From Enterobacter asburiae (GTDB lineage: Bacteria; Pseudomonadota; Gammaproteobacteria; Enterobacterales; Enterobacteriaceae), in contig JAAQVN010000001.1 in the NCBI GenBank assembly GCA_011754535.1, positions 558,001 to 622,000 on the forward strand: a stretch of 64,000 nt of DNA, given 5' to 3'. The translations under genes and the position numbers were made by a program. The first letter of the stretch is position 1. Each line of letters begins with the position of its first letter. Below are positions 24,959-32,680 of the stretch, piece by piece. The notes under the pieces are model-generated. The model did no database searches, was not told where the DNA came from, and saw only the letters and a list, made by a program, of their open reading frames with translations.

Positions 24959-26362
24959 TTACCTGGCGTTCTTTGGGCTGACGTAAAGCACGCCCAGGGC
25001 GCAAATCAGTGCGCCAATAAAGACGCTCGCCAGGTAGCCCGCCACGTTGGTTGCCAGCGGCCAGCCCCAGATGGCCGGTAGCGGCAGCGTCTGCTTCACG
25101 CCGAGTGCAATGGCGACCAGCGCGCCGGCGACGGCACCGGTCATGAACACCGGGATCAGGCGTGGGTTTTTCAGGATGAACGGGATCGCACCTTCCGAGA
25201 TCCCAATAACGCCCAGCAATAGCGAGGTGCTGCCAACGGTCTTCTCTTCCCGGCTGAAGACATCCGGTAGTCCAAAGCGGCCGTTAAGGAACGCGGCAAA
25301 GCCAACGCCAATAGAGGGGATGACGATGGAGAGTTCACGGGCGGTTAAATCAAACGTCTCGCTCATGCCATTCAGGCCGAGTGCGACGGAACCTGCCGCC
25401 TTGTTGACCGGGCCGCCCAGGTCGAACGCGGTGCCTGCGGCGATCATCGCAGAATAGAACCCGCGCCCGGTGTCACCTGCCGAGGTAAAAAAGACCACCA
25501 TCAGCTGGTTAAGTGAGCCAAAAATCGGGTTAATCAGGTATTCCATGACCATTACCAGCGTAATGCCGGTGATCAGCGGGACGATCAGCATAGTCTTAAT
25601 GGTGGTCAGCTGTTGGCGGACGTGAATAGCATCGTTCAGCCAGCGCACCAGATAGCCCACAAAAAAGCCGATGCCGATCGCGCCGAAAAAGCCGGACGGC
25701 ATAAAACCTTCGATATCAAAGAAGCGCTTGTAGACTTCGTCGGACATAATGCCGCCGATAAGCCCTGGGATCAGCGCCGGTTTGCCGGCAATGGAAAATG
25801 CCAGATACATAGCGAAAACCGGATACATGAACTTGATGGTCATAAAGCCCACTTTATCCAGCACGCTGAACGGCGAATGTTCGATGTTAATAAACTGGCC
25901 GGTAATTTTAGCCGTCGCCATCATCAGCCCGCCCATGACCACCACCGGCAGCATATAGCTGATGGCTGCCATGATATGGCCGATAAAAATCTGGTAAGCC
26001 GAACGCTGAAGATCGTCTTCATGTACGACAGTGGTGACGCTTTTTTCCATGGCCAGCGCCTGACGCAGATAGCGATCGGTATGCTTGATCAGCTCTTGCG
26101 TACGGGTCTGAAGGTGAGGAATGTTTTCAAAGCGCTCGGTATCCTGAATGGTGACGTCGGTTGCCAGAATAATGGCCGTGGCGGAGGCGATGTCCTGCTT
26201 CGTTAAGCGGTTTTTAACGCCGTCGCTGCCCTGCGTTTCGACCTTAACCTCAATATTGTGCGCTTTAGCCCATGCAATAATTTTATTCGCCGCCATAAAG
26301 GTATGTGCAATGCCCGTCGGGCAGGCTGTTACCGCGACAACTTTTTGTTTCGTCATTGTCAT
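24959..26362 (-). CDS. PTS fructose-family EIIBC permease
   Basis: PTS permease of 467 residues. EIIB comes first, residues 1-105, with the phosphorylated cysteine C14 in VTACPTGIAHTFMAANKI. EIIC occupies about 125-460 with eight or more membrane segments and the family motif GGPVNKAAGSVALGL. It imports and phosphorylates the sugar hydrolysed by the neighbouring mannosidase. First gene of a three-gene operon, divergent from the RpiR-type regulator with 173 bp between start codons. Confidence 0.9.
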   Translation of the reverse strand: MTMTKQKVVAVTACPTGIAHTFMAANKIIAWAKAHNIEVKVETQGSDGVKNRLTKQDIASATAIILATDVTIQDTERFENIPHLQTRTQELIKHTDRYLRQALAMEKSVTTVVHEDDLQRSAYQIFIGHIMAAISYMLPVVVMGGLMMATAKITGQFINIEHSPFSVLDKVGFMTIKFMYPVFAMYLAFSIAGKPALIPGLIGGIMSDEVYKRFFDIEGFMPSGFFGAIGIGFFVGYLVRWLNDAIHVRQQLTTIKTMLIVPLITGITLVMVMEYLINPIFGSLNQLMVVFFTSAGDTGRGFYSAMIAAGTAFDLGGPVNKAAGSVALGLNGMSETFDLTARELSIVIPSIGVGFAAFLNGRFGLPDVFSREEKTVGSTSLLLGVIGISEGAIPFILKNPRLIPVFMTGAVAGALVAIALGVKQTLPLPAIWGWPLATNVAGYLASVFIGALICALGVLYVSPKNAR

Positions 26363-26437
26363 AATTCCCTGGATGTGAAAACAGGGAAAGTATAAAGAGA
26401 ACCTAAAACAGTTTTTAACGTTTGCTAATACTAATTA

Positions 26438-26451
26438 CGTATCGTGATACG
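26438..26451. promoter_or_regulatory. Inverted repeat between the divergent EIIBC and regulator genes
   Basis: CGTATC-GT-GATACG, a 6-2-6 inverted repeat in the shared promoter region. Candidate operator for the RpiR-type regulator. The half-site CGTATC recurs in the palindrome upstream of the porin gene at 28030-28046. Confidence 0.4.
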
Positions 26452-26535
26452 CGTAAATGCAATGTGTGAAGCGCCTTCCAGAGACTATTTTTCCGTTGTG
26501 TTAATATCATGTCGGGATTAAACAGGGCGTAATTT

Positions 26536-27195
26536 ATGAATTCATTTCAGGGAAGTGAACGTTTGATATTTGAATACATTCAGCATCACGCGTGTAATAT
26601 TTCTAATATATCGGCAAAAGAGATTGCCCGTGATACCTTTACAACGACAACATCCGTTAATCGTGTGTGTAAAAAAATGGGGTATAAAAGTTATACCGAG
26701 CTCCGGTACCGTTTTTTGCGCGATCATTTTACCCCTGCGCCAGTAGCGCCCGACGTAGGGCCACAGGCGGACGATATTGTGGCGGAGGTGTCCAGGTTGC
26801 TCGCCCATTCCAGCCATATCTATCTGTACGCACGCGGCGCCTCGCTCACCAGCCTCAACTACCTGTCGCGCTTTTTATCGCTGGCGAGCCTGCCGCACCT
26901 TATTTTGAATGACATGCACCAGCTGACACGGGTATCGAAGGGGACGCTGGTGCTGATCAGTAAATCCGGGGAGACGCAGTCGCTGATTGAAATGGCGCGT
27001 AACGCGCTGCGTAAAGGCTTAAAGATTATTGCCATTACCCGCGAGGGGTCGACACTGGCGGCAATTTCAACGCTATGCTGGCCGTTACCGATCGACATTA
27101 ACGCGGTGTCGCTGTATCAGCGGGAGGGCCAGCTTGAACTGTTAAGCGCCGTGGATCGTATCGGCTGCAGGCTGCTGCAGCACGATACGGTGTAG
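26536..27195 (+). CDS. MurR/RpiR-family transcription regulator
   Basis: Sugar-phosphate-responsive repressor or activator, 219 residues, shorter than the usual 280. An N-terminal HTH_6 domain is at about 1-65 (ISAKEIARDTFTTTTSVNRV, KKMGYKSYTELRYRFL) and a SIS domain at about 85-215 (LISKSGETQSLIEMARNALR). It probably senses the phosphorylated product of the divergent PTS. E. coli mngAB is controlled by a GntR-type protein instead, so the regulation differs. Convergent with the porin gene, 8 bp between stop codons. Confidence 0.88.
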   Translation: MNSFQGSERLIFEYIQHHACNISNISAKEIARDTFTTTTSVNRVCKKMGYKSYTELRYRFLRDHFTPAPVAPDVGPQADDIVAEVSRLLAHSSHIYLYARGASLTSLNYLSRFLSLASLPHLILNDMHQLTRVSKGTLVLISKSGETQSLIEMARNALRKGLKIIAITREGSTLAAISTLCWPLPIDINAVSLYQREGQLELLSAVDRIGCRLLQHDTV

Positions 27196-27203
27196 TCAGG
27201 TCG

Positions 27204-27950
27204 TCAGAGCTGCTTCACTATCCCCAGACGTACGGCATAATCATTTTCATGGTTGCCGTCATCGTTGATATAGGTTTTATCCAGTGATACCAGCTCGACG
27301 TATGGCGTCCAGCCATCGTCGAGCTTGTAGTTGAACGCGACGGTATGTTCCCAGTAGGTATCATCCCCGGTTCCCTGATCGACATTATCCTGCCAGCGAA
27401 AGCGCGGGTTGTAGGACATGCCGAATTTGCCAATGTTGTACGCGAACCAAATGTCGAACTGGTGTGACTGGCGGCGGGTGTAGCCGCTGCCGTCGAGTTC
27501 TTTGTCGCTGTGCGCGTCATTTACGGTGTTGTAACGGTAACGGGCGGAGAGATTCAGACCATTATCGAACGCTTTCCACCCCTGAATGAAGGGGCGGTAA
27601 TGGGTATTGCTGGCGGTGAAAACCGTCACCATGCCAGGCGCAACGGCGAAGCCATTTCCCAGATCGAAGCGCCAGCGCGTTTCAATCTCCTGCGCCGCTT
27701 CCGTTAACCCCTTGTCGTCGGAATTATAACGGTCGGTATCACCAAAAAAGGTATCGTTGTGGTTTTGTGCGGCTTCAACGGAGAAGTAAAAGCCGTTATT
27801 CGCCTGGTGCATCACTTTAATACGTGAATCATTGACGTCTGAGCGCGTATTATGCCCAAAGCGAAGGTCGACGGACGTATTTCCGCACCATCCCTGCGTA
27901 CTTAATAATAATGCGCTAATACACGTTGCTTTAATAATTGTCTTTTTCAT
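27204..27950 (-). CDS. KdgM-family outer-membrane porin
   Basis: Outer-membrane protein of 248 residues, oligosaccharide-specific porin family (KdgM, NanC, OmpL, YshA). A signal peptide of about 22 residues (MKKTIIKATCISALLLSTQG, cleavage after WCG or close by) is followed by alternating beta-strand sequence and a C-terminal strand ending VRLGIVKQL. Family members pass acidic or branched oligosaccharides. Next to a mannosidase-PTS operon it may admit the alpha-mannoside through the outer membrane. It has its own promoter region, including the palindrome at 28030-28046. Confidence 0.87.
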   Translation of the reverse strand: MKKTIIKATCISALLLSTQGWCGNTSVDLRFGHNTRSDVNDSRIKVMHQANNGFYFSVEAAQNHNDTFFGDTDRYNSDDKGLTEAAQEIETRWRFDLGNGFAVAPGMVTVFTASNTHYRPFIQGWKAFDNGLNLSARYRYNTVNDAHSDKELDGSGYTRRQSHQFDIWFAYNIGKFGMSYNPRFRWQDNVDQGTGDDTYWEHTVAFNYKLDDGWTPYVELVSLDKTYINDDGNHENDYAVRLGIVKQL

Positions 27951-28029
27951 AATGTCCTGCCGAGGTTATTTAATTGGCAGGGCTATTTTTATTTTGGGTA
28001 CGTCGTGATGTAAAAGTTATCGTCGTACA

Positions 28030-28046
28030 TTTAGCGTATCGCTAAA
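28030..28046. promoter_or_regulatory. Palindrome upstream of the porin gene
   Basis: TTTAGCG-TAT-CGCTAAA, a perfect 7-3-7 inverted repeat, 80 bp upstream of the porin start codon. Possible operator, perhaps for the neighbouring RpiR-type regulator. Confidence 0.4.
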
Positions 28047-28049
28047 CAT

Positions 28050-28080
28050 AAAAAAGGAGATACAGCATGCTGTATCTCCT
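28050..28080 (-). terminator. Rho-independent terminator of treBC
   Basis: A 26-bp perfect palindrome at 28055-28080 (AGGAGATACAGCA and its complement) followed on the minus strand by a T-run at 28050-28055. It lies 5 bp past the treC stop. Confidence 0.9.
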
Positions 28081-28085
28081 GACGT

Positions 28086-29741
28086 TTATTCCTGCACCCA
28101 CCAGATGGCTTCAAACGGGCGCAATAGCAGCGTATCGGGACGGGAGGGGACGTCCTCATAGTTGCTAAGGGCGACCCGCCATGCGCCCTGTACCGGGTCC
28201 GGCTGCCACTGCTGGCGCTCGCGGCTCAGATTCGCCACTACCATCAGCGTCTGGCCATGCCACCGGCGGCGATAGCACCACAGGGAAGGGTGTTCCGGGA
28301 GCAAATCGTCATAGTCTCCCCACGTCAGCACCGGCAGGGTTTTACGCAGGCTAATCAGCGACCGATAGGTGTAGAACACCGAATCAGGGTCGTCCAGCGC
28401 CGCGCGGGCGTTCACGGTTTCGTAGTTGTCGCAGACACCAATCCACGGCTCGCCCTCGGTAAAGCCCGCATTGTGCGACGCGTCCCACTGCATTGGCGTG
28501 CGCCCGTTATCGCGGGATTTGCTCGCCAGAATCGCCAGCAATTCATCCGGCTCGCGGCCGCTGGCCCGCAGTTCCGCGAACATGTTCAGGCTCTCCACGT
28601 CGCGGTAGTCGGTGATGCGGCTGAAGTGCGGGTTGGTCATCCCCAGCTCTTCACCCTGATAGATATACGGCGTGCCCTGCATGCCGTGCAGCACCATGCC
28701 GAGCATCTTCGCGGCAGCCACACGATGTTCCCCTTCGTCACCAAAGCGCGACACGATGCGCGGCTGGTCGTGGTTACACCAGAACAGCGCGTTCCAGGCT
28801 TTGTTGTGCATCCCCTGCTGCCAGTGGCGGAAGAGGGTTTTCAGCGCCACGAAGTCAGGCTTCGCCTTCGTCCACTTTTCGCCGCCGGGGTAGTCCACCT
28901 TCAGATGATGGAAGTTAAAGGTCATCGACAGCTCGCGCCCGTCGAGCGACGCGTACTGCTGGCAGTTCTCCAGCGAGGTCGAGGACATCTCGCCCACCGT
29001 CATCAGGTTGCGCGGAGTGAAGACGTCGCGGCTCATTTCCTGCAGATATTCGTGGATGCGCGGCCCGTCGGTGTAGAAGCGGCGGCCGTCGCCGATACTG
29101 TCGTCCGGGAAATCCTGATCTTTAGAGATGAGGTTAATCACGTCCAGGCGCAAGCCGTCCACGCCGCGATCGGCCCAGAACTCACATACCTTTTTCAACT
29201 CTTCGCGCACCGCCGGGTTTTCCCAGTTGAGATCCGCCTGCTCCGGGGCGAACAGGTGAAGGTAGTACTGCTCGCTCTCGGCGTGCCAGCGCCAGGCGTT
29301 GCCGCCAAACTTGGAGCGCCAGTTGTTAGGAAGCTGCTCCGGCGTGCCGTCGCGCCAGATGTAGAACTGGCGGTACGGACTCGCTTTGTTCAGCGACTCG
29401 CGGAACCAGGCGTGCTGCGTGGAGGTGTGGTTAAACACCATATCGAGCACAATGCGAATGCCGCGTTCGTGCGCTTCGGCAACCAGCTCGTCAAAGTCAT
29501 CCAGCGTGCCACAGGACGGGTCGATGGCGGTGTAATTCGCCACGTCGTAGCCGTTATCCACCTGCGGGGAGATATAAAACGGCGTCAGCCAGATGGCGTC
29601 GATGCCGAGGGATTTCAGGTAATCCAGGCGCTGGGTCACGCCGCGCAGATCGCCCGTGCCGCTGCCGGTGGTGTCCTGGAAACTCTTTGGGTAAATCTGA
29701 TAGATGACGCCGTTCTGCCACCAGAGAGGAAGGGTATTCAT
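28086..29741 (-). CDS. treC: Trehalose-6-phosphate hydrolase
   Basis: GH13 enzyme of 551 residues, hydrolyses trehalose 6-phosphate to glucose and glucose 6-phosphate in the cytoplasm. The GH13 regions are clear: DMVFNHTS, GLRLDVINLIS with the nucleophile Asp, VGEMSS with the acid Glu, and FWCNHDQPR. Length and sequence fit E. coli TreC. The start MNTLPLWWQNGVIYQ is preferred to an in-frame ATG five codons upstream. It follows treB by 51 bp in one operon. Confidence 0.97.
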   Translation of the reverse strand: MNTLPLWWQNGVIYQIYPKSFQDTTGSGTGDLRGVTQRLDYLKSLGIDAIWLTPFYISPQVDNGYDVANYTAIDPSCGTLDDFDELVAEAHERGIRIVLDMVFNHTSTQHAWFRESLNKASPYRQFYIWRDGTPEQLPNNWRSKFGGNAWRWHAESEQYYLHLFAPEQADLNWENPAVREELKKVCEFWADRGVDGLRLDVINLISKDQDFPDDSIGDGRRFYTDGPRIHEYLQEMSRDVFTPRNLMTVGEMSSTSLENCQQYASLDGRELSMTFNFHHLKVDYPGGEKWTKAKPDFVALKTLFRHWQQGMHNKAWNALFWCNHDQPRIVSRFGDEGEHRVAAAKMLGMVLHGMQGTPYIYQGEELGMTNPHFSRITDYRDVESLNMFAELRASGREPDELLAILASKSRDNGRTPMQWDASHNAGFTEGEPWIGVCDNYETVNARAALDDPDSVFYTYRSLISLRKTLPVLTWGDYDDLLPEHPSLWCYRRRWHGQTLMVVANLSRERQQWQPDPVQGAWRVALSNYEDVPSRPDTLLLRPFEAIWWVQE

Positions 29742-29792
29742 AGTGCGTTCCTGCAAATGCGAAGGGGCGCAACTGCGCCCCGAAAGATGAAG

Positions 29793-31214
29793 TTAAACAA
29801 TCTGCAGCGTGCCATGACGGAACTTACGCTGGTAAACCACGGTGGTGAGCGCCATGGGGACGATAATCGCTACCGCCATCGCCAGGGCAAACACCTGCCA
29901 GAAAGCGGGCTGGATGGAGAGGATGCCCGGCAGGCCGCCGACGCCAATCCCGTTTGCCATCACGCCGTTCAGGCCGCACAGCAGGCCCGCCAGACCGGAG
30001 CCGATCATCGCGCAGAGCATCGGGAAGCGGTATTTCAGGTTGATACCGTACATCGCCGGTTCGGTGACGCCGAGGTAGGCAGAGATGGCCGCCGGAACGG
30101 AGATCTCACGCTCGTTGTGCTTACGGCTGACGATGATGATGCCGGTGACCGCCGACGCCTGCGCAATGTTAGACAGGGCGATAATCGGCCAGACCGGCGT
30201 GCCGCCGAGGCTCTGGATCATCTGCATATCAATAGCCAGCGTGGTCTGGTGCACGCCGGTGATCACCAGCGGGGCGTACAGGAAGCCAAACAGCGCGGCA
30301 CCGACTGGCGCGAAGCTGCCGGTCATCAGGTGACGGACCGCGAAGGCCACGCCGTCGCCGATCATGCGGCCAAACGGACCGATAAAGGCGTGCGCCAGGA
30401 ACACCGCCAGAATCAGCGAGCAGACCGGCACCACCACCAGATAGAGGTAATCCGGCACGATGCGCTTCAGGCGCGTTTCAATAAAGCCCAGCGCCAGACC
30501 GGCCAGCAATGCCGGAATGACCTGTGCCTGATAGCCTACTTTGGCGATGGTAAACAGGCCGAAGTTCCACACCTCAGGCACCTGCTGACCAAGTAAGTAA
30601 GCGTTCATTAACTGCGGAGAGACCAGCGTGACGCCCAGCACGATACCGAGAATCGGCGTACCGCCCATCTTGCGCACCGCGGACCAGCAAATCCCGACCG
30701 GCAGATAGAAGAAGATCGCCTCGCCAATCAGCCACAGGAAGTCGTAAATGGTTTTCAGCGCCGGATACATCTGCGCCAGGGTTTTGCCGTCGCTCATTGG
30801 CACATCGCCGATGACGTTACGGAAGCCTAAGATTAAGCCCCCGCTGATCAGCGCTGGTAGCAGCGGGAAGAAAATTTCCGCGAAGTGGGAAATCAGCTGC
30901 TCGTGCCATTTCATATTCTGGCGCGCGGCCTTCTTGGCCTGCTCTTTATCCGCCGCGCTGTGCCCGGTGGTCGCCAGCAGAGCCTGATAGTAATCGCCCA
31001 CTTCGGTACCAATAACCACCTGGAACTGTCCGGCGTTGGTGAAGCAGCCTTTAACCATGGAAAGCTCTTCAATGGCCTTCGGATTGGCTTTGGCCGGATC
31101 GTTCAGCACGAAGCGCAGGCGGGTAATGCAATGGCTGACGGTTGCGATGTTCTCGCGGCCGCCGACCAGGACGATCAGCCGATCGATATCTGCTTGTTTG
31201 ACTTTACTCATCAT
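29793..31214 (-). CDS. treB: PTS trehalose-specific EIIBC
   Basis: Trehalose permease of 473 residues. EIIB is at residues 1-90 with the active cysteine in VSHCITRLRFVLND; EIIC is about 105-460 with ten hydrophobic segments (ALISGGLILGFRNVIGDVPM, GVTEPAMYGINLKYRFPM). It phosphorylates trehalose during import, using EIIA-Glc as donor because no EIIA domain is present. Nearly identical to E. coli TreB. First gene of treBC, controlled by TreR encoded just upstream. Confidence 0.97.
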   Translation of the reverse strand: MMSKVKQADIDRLIVLVGGRENIATVSHCITRLRFVLNDPAKANPKAIEELSMVKGCFTNAGQFQVVIGTEVGDYYQALLATTGHSAADKEQAKKAARQNMKWHEQLISHFAEIFFPLLPALISGGLILGFRNVIGDVPMSDGKTLAQMYPALKTIYDFLWLIGEAIFFYLPVGICWSAVRKMGGTPILGIVLGVTLVSPQLMNAYLLGQQVPEVWNFGLFTIAKVGYQAQVIPALLAGLALGFIETRLKRIVPDYLYLVVVPVCSLILAVFLAHAFIGPFGRMIGDGVAFAVRHLMTGSFAPVGAALFGFLYAPLVITGVHQTTLAIDMQMIQSLGGTPVWPIIALSNIAQASAVTGIIIVSRKHNEREISVPAAISAYLGVTEPAMYGINLKYRFPMLCAMIGSGLAGLLCGLNGVMANGIGVGGLPGILSIQPAFWQVFALAMAVAIIVPMALTTVVYQRKFRHGTLQIV

Positions 31215-31290
31215 GAAACCTCATGACAGATGGTGAGAGGGGTGTAATGACCTGAGCGCAAGCCTACTCCTTCAGCGTGACGGCGAAAAT

Positions 31291-31302
31291 GGGAACGTTC
31301 CC
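31291..31302. promoter_or_regulatory. Candidate TreR operator
   Basis: GGGAACGTTCCC, a perfect 12-bp palindrome 77 bp upstream of the treB start, within the 127-bp treB-treR gap. LacI-type repressors bind such CG-centred palindromes. Confidence 0.65.
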
Positions 31303-31341
31303 GAAATCGGGCGAAGATCACAATAATCCGTTTTAGAGGGG

Positions 31342-32289
31342 TTAGGAAAGGTGAGCGGGAATAACGATCTGGCGCGGCTCGCTCCGCCCGTTGATCTGCT
31401 CGATCAGCTGCGCGGCGGCCTGTCTGCCGGACTCGGCGTAGCCCGGATCGACGGTGATGATCTCCGGATGCAGGAACTTCATCAGCGGCGTGCTACCCAC
31501 GCTCGCCACCTGCAGGCTATCGATGCGCTGCTCCTGCAGATATTTGCTGGCGCCCAGCGCCAGGGTATCGGTGGCGCACACCAGCGCGGTGGTCTGCGGC
31601 GTCAGAACGCTGGCGACCTGCTCGTAGCCCTGCTTCATGCCCAGCCCCGGCAGGGAGGCCACGGCCGGGAGATTGTGCTTTTTGCAAAAGGCCAGGTAGG
31701 CCTCGTGACGGCGTTTGCCGGTGGTGACGTCCGCGTGCGGTACCCCAAGGAAGCTGATGTGGCGATGGCCTTCGTCAAACAGGCGCTGCATCAGGGTGAT
31801 AATCGCGCCCTCGTCGTCATAGCAGACGGAGGCAAAACCGTGGGCATCGCGCGCCAGCAGCACCAGAGAGGGCTGCCAGTGTTTCAGCATCTCTTCGTTG
31901 ATGCCGGTAAAACCAAACAGCACCACGCCGTCAATGTTGCGTCGCTGGAGCATGCCCAGATGTTCTTCCACCAGCTGCGGCGAGAACTGGCTCTCCATCA
32001 TGATCGGGTCATAGCCCTGCTCGTAGAAGGCGGGCAGCATGGTCTGCACGGCGAGGTTCTCTGAGAGTGAATCCAGACGCGAAACAATGATCGCGACCAC
32101 TTTATCGCTCTGCCCGCGCATGGCGCGCGCGGAGCGGGAAGGGGAAAAACCGTGCTGATTCATGACCGCCTCAACGCGTTCGCGGGTGCGTTCGCTGACA
32201 CCACTTTCGTTGTTCAGCACGCGCGACACGGTGGATTTCCCCACGCCGCTTAAACGCGCGATGTCTTTAATCGTAAGGCGGTTCTGCAT
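31342..32289 (-). CDS. treR: Trehalose operon repressor
   Basis: LacI/GalR-family repressor of 315 residues that responds to trehalose 6-phosphate. HTH at the N-terminus (TIKDIARLSGVGKSTVSRVL), hinge with SRSARAMRGQSDKV, then the periplasmic-binding-protein-like inducer domain (VSRLDSLSENLAVQTMLPAF). Length and sequence fit E. coli TreR. It lies upstream of treBC in the same direction, with its own promoter. Confidence 0.96.
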   Translation of the reverse strand: MQNRLTIKDIARLSGVGKSTVSRVLNNESGVSERTRERVEAVMNQHGFSPSRSARAMRGQSDKVVAIIVSRLDSLSENLAVQTMLPAFYEQGYDPIMMESQFSPQLVEEHLGMLQRRNIDGVVLFGFTGINEEMLKHWQPSLVLLARDAHGFASVCYDDEGAIITLMQRLFDEGHRHISFLGVPHADVTTGKRRHEAYLAFCKKHNLPAVASLPGLGMKQGYEQVASVLTPQTTALVCATDTLALGASKYLQEQRIDSLQVASVGSTPLMKFLHPEIITVDPGYAESGRQAAAQLIEQINGRSEPRQIVIPAHLS

Positions 32290-32366
32290 GCTGTTTTCCC
32301 TGTAACAACGACAAAATGGTCAATTGAGCCTAATGCTATAGCGCGATTTCGCTATGGGCAAAGTCT

Positions 32367-32401
32367 GGTTTACGTACTGTTTATTTGCAGGCGGGTATAA
32401 T
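32367..32401 (+). promoter_or_regulatory. PhoP-dependent promoter of mgtA
   Basis: PhoP box GGTTTA-CGTAC-TGTTTA at 32367-32383, an exact (G/T)GTTTA direct repeat with five-base spacing, followed 12 bp later by a consensus -10 TATAAT at 32396-32401. This is the PhoPQ low-magnesium promoter arrangement. Confidence 0.9.
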
Positions 32402-32680
32402 ACCGCCCGAATCGCCACAAAGGGTACGCTTAAATCCTTATACTGCGCGGCGACACCCTGTTTTTTTACTTACCGGAGGCTTTATGGATCCCGATCCCAC
32501 ACTTCTCCTGAACGGGAGAACACGTTCTTTCCGGTAAGCCAGCTTTTGCTGTCTCACCGGTAATGTGAGGCAGCAACGTCCCAAACGTTCCTGCTTGAAA
32601 AATTGAGTGCCTGACAGGTACGGCTTTGCCACGCCTGAAGGGAATGCTGCGTCCGCCCAGGCGGATGCGGAGGAATGTCT
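32402..32680 (+). promoter_or_regulatory. mgtA 5' leader (magnesium-responsive riboswitch region)
   Basis: The 280-base stretch between the PhoP promoter and mgtA holds the mgtL leader ORF and several potential stems, including CTGAACGGGAGAACA near 32508 and paired GTCCGCCC/GGCGGATG segments close to the RBS. In E. coli and Salmonella this leader couples mgtA expression to Mg2+ and to translation of mgtL. Position, promoter and mgtL support it; the fold was not computed. Confidence 0.75.
32484..32537 (+). CDS. mgtL: MgtL leader peptide
   Basis: A 17-codon ORF encoding MDPDPTLLLNGRTRSFR, with GGAGG at 32475-32479 upstream. It aligns with MgtL of E. coli and Salmonella ([17 protein letters not shown], as recalled): the acidic-Pro-Asp-Pro start and the final FR are kept, while the prolines at positions 7 and 9 are replaced by leucines. 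Translation of the acidic/proline start destabilises the ribosome at low Mg2+ and favours mgtA readthrough. Confidence 0.85.
   Translation: MDPDPTLLLNGRTRSFR

Noticed and set aside
28257-30596. Long open frame of 779 codons on the plus strand
   Set aside because: It is antisense to treC and treB, whose products match known enzymes over their full length. The translation is rich in Arg, His and Gln without domains, typical of the shadow frame in GC-rich coding DNA.
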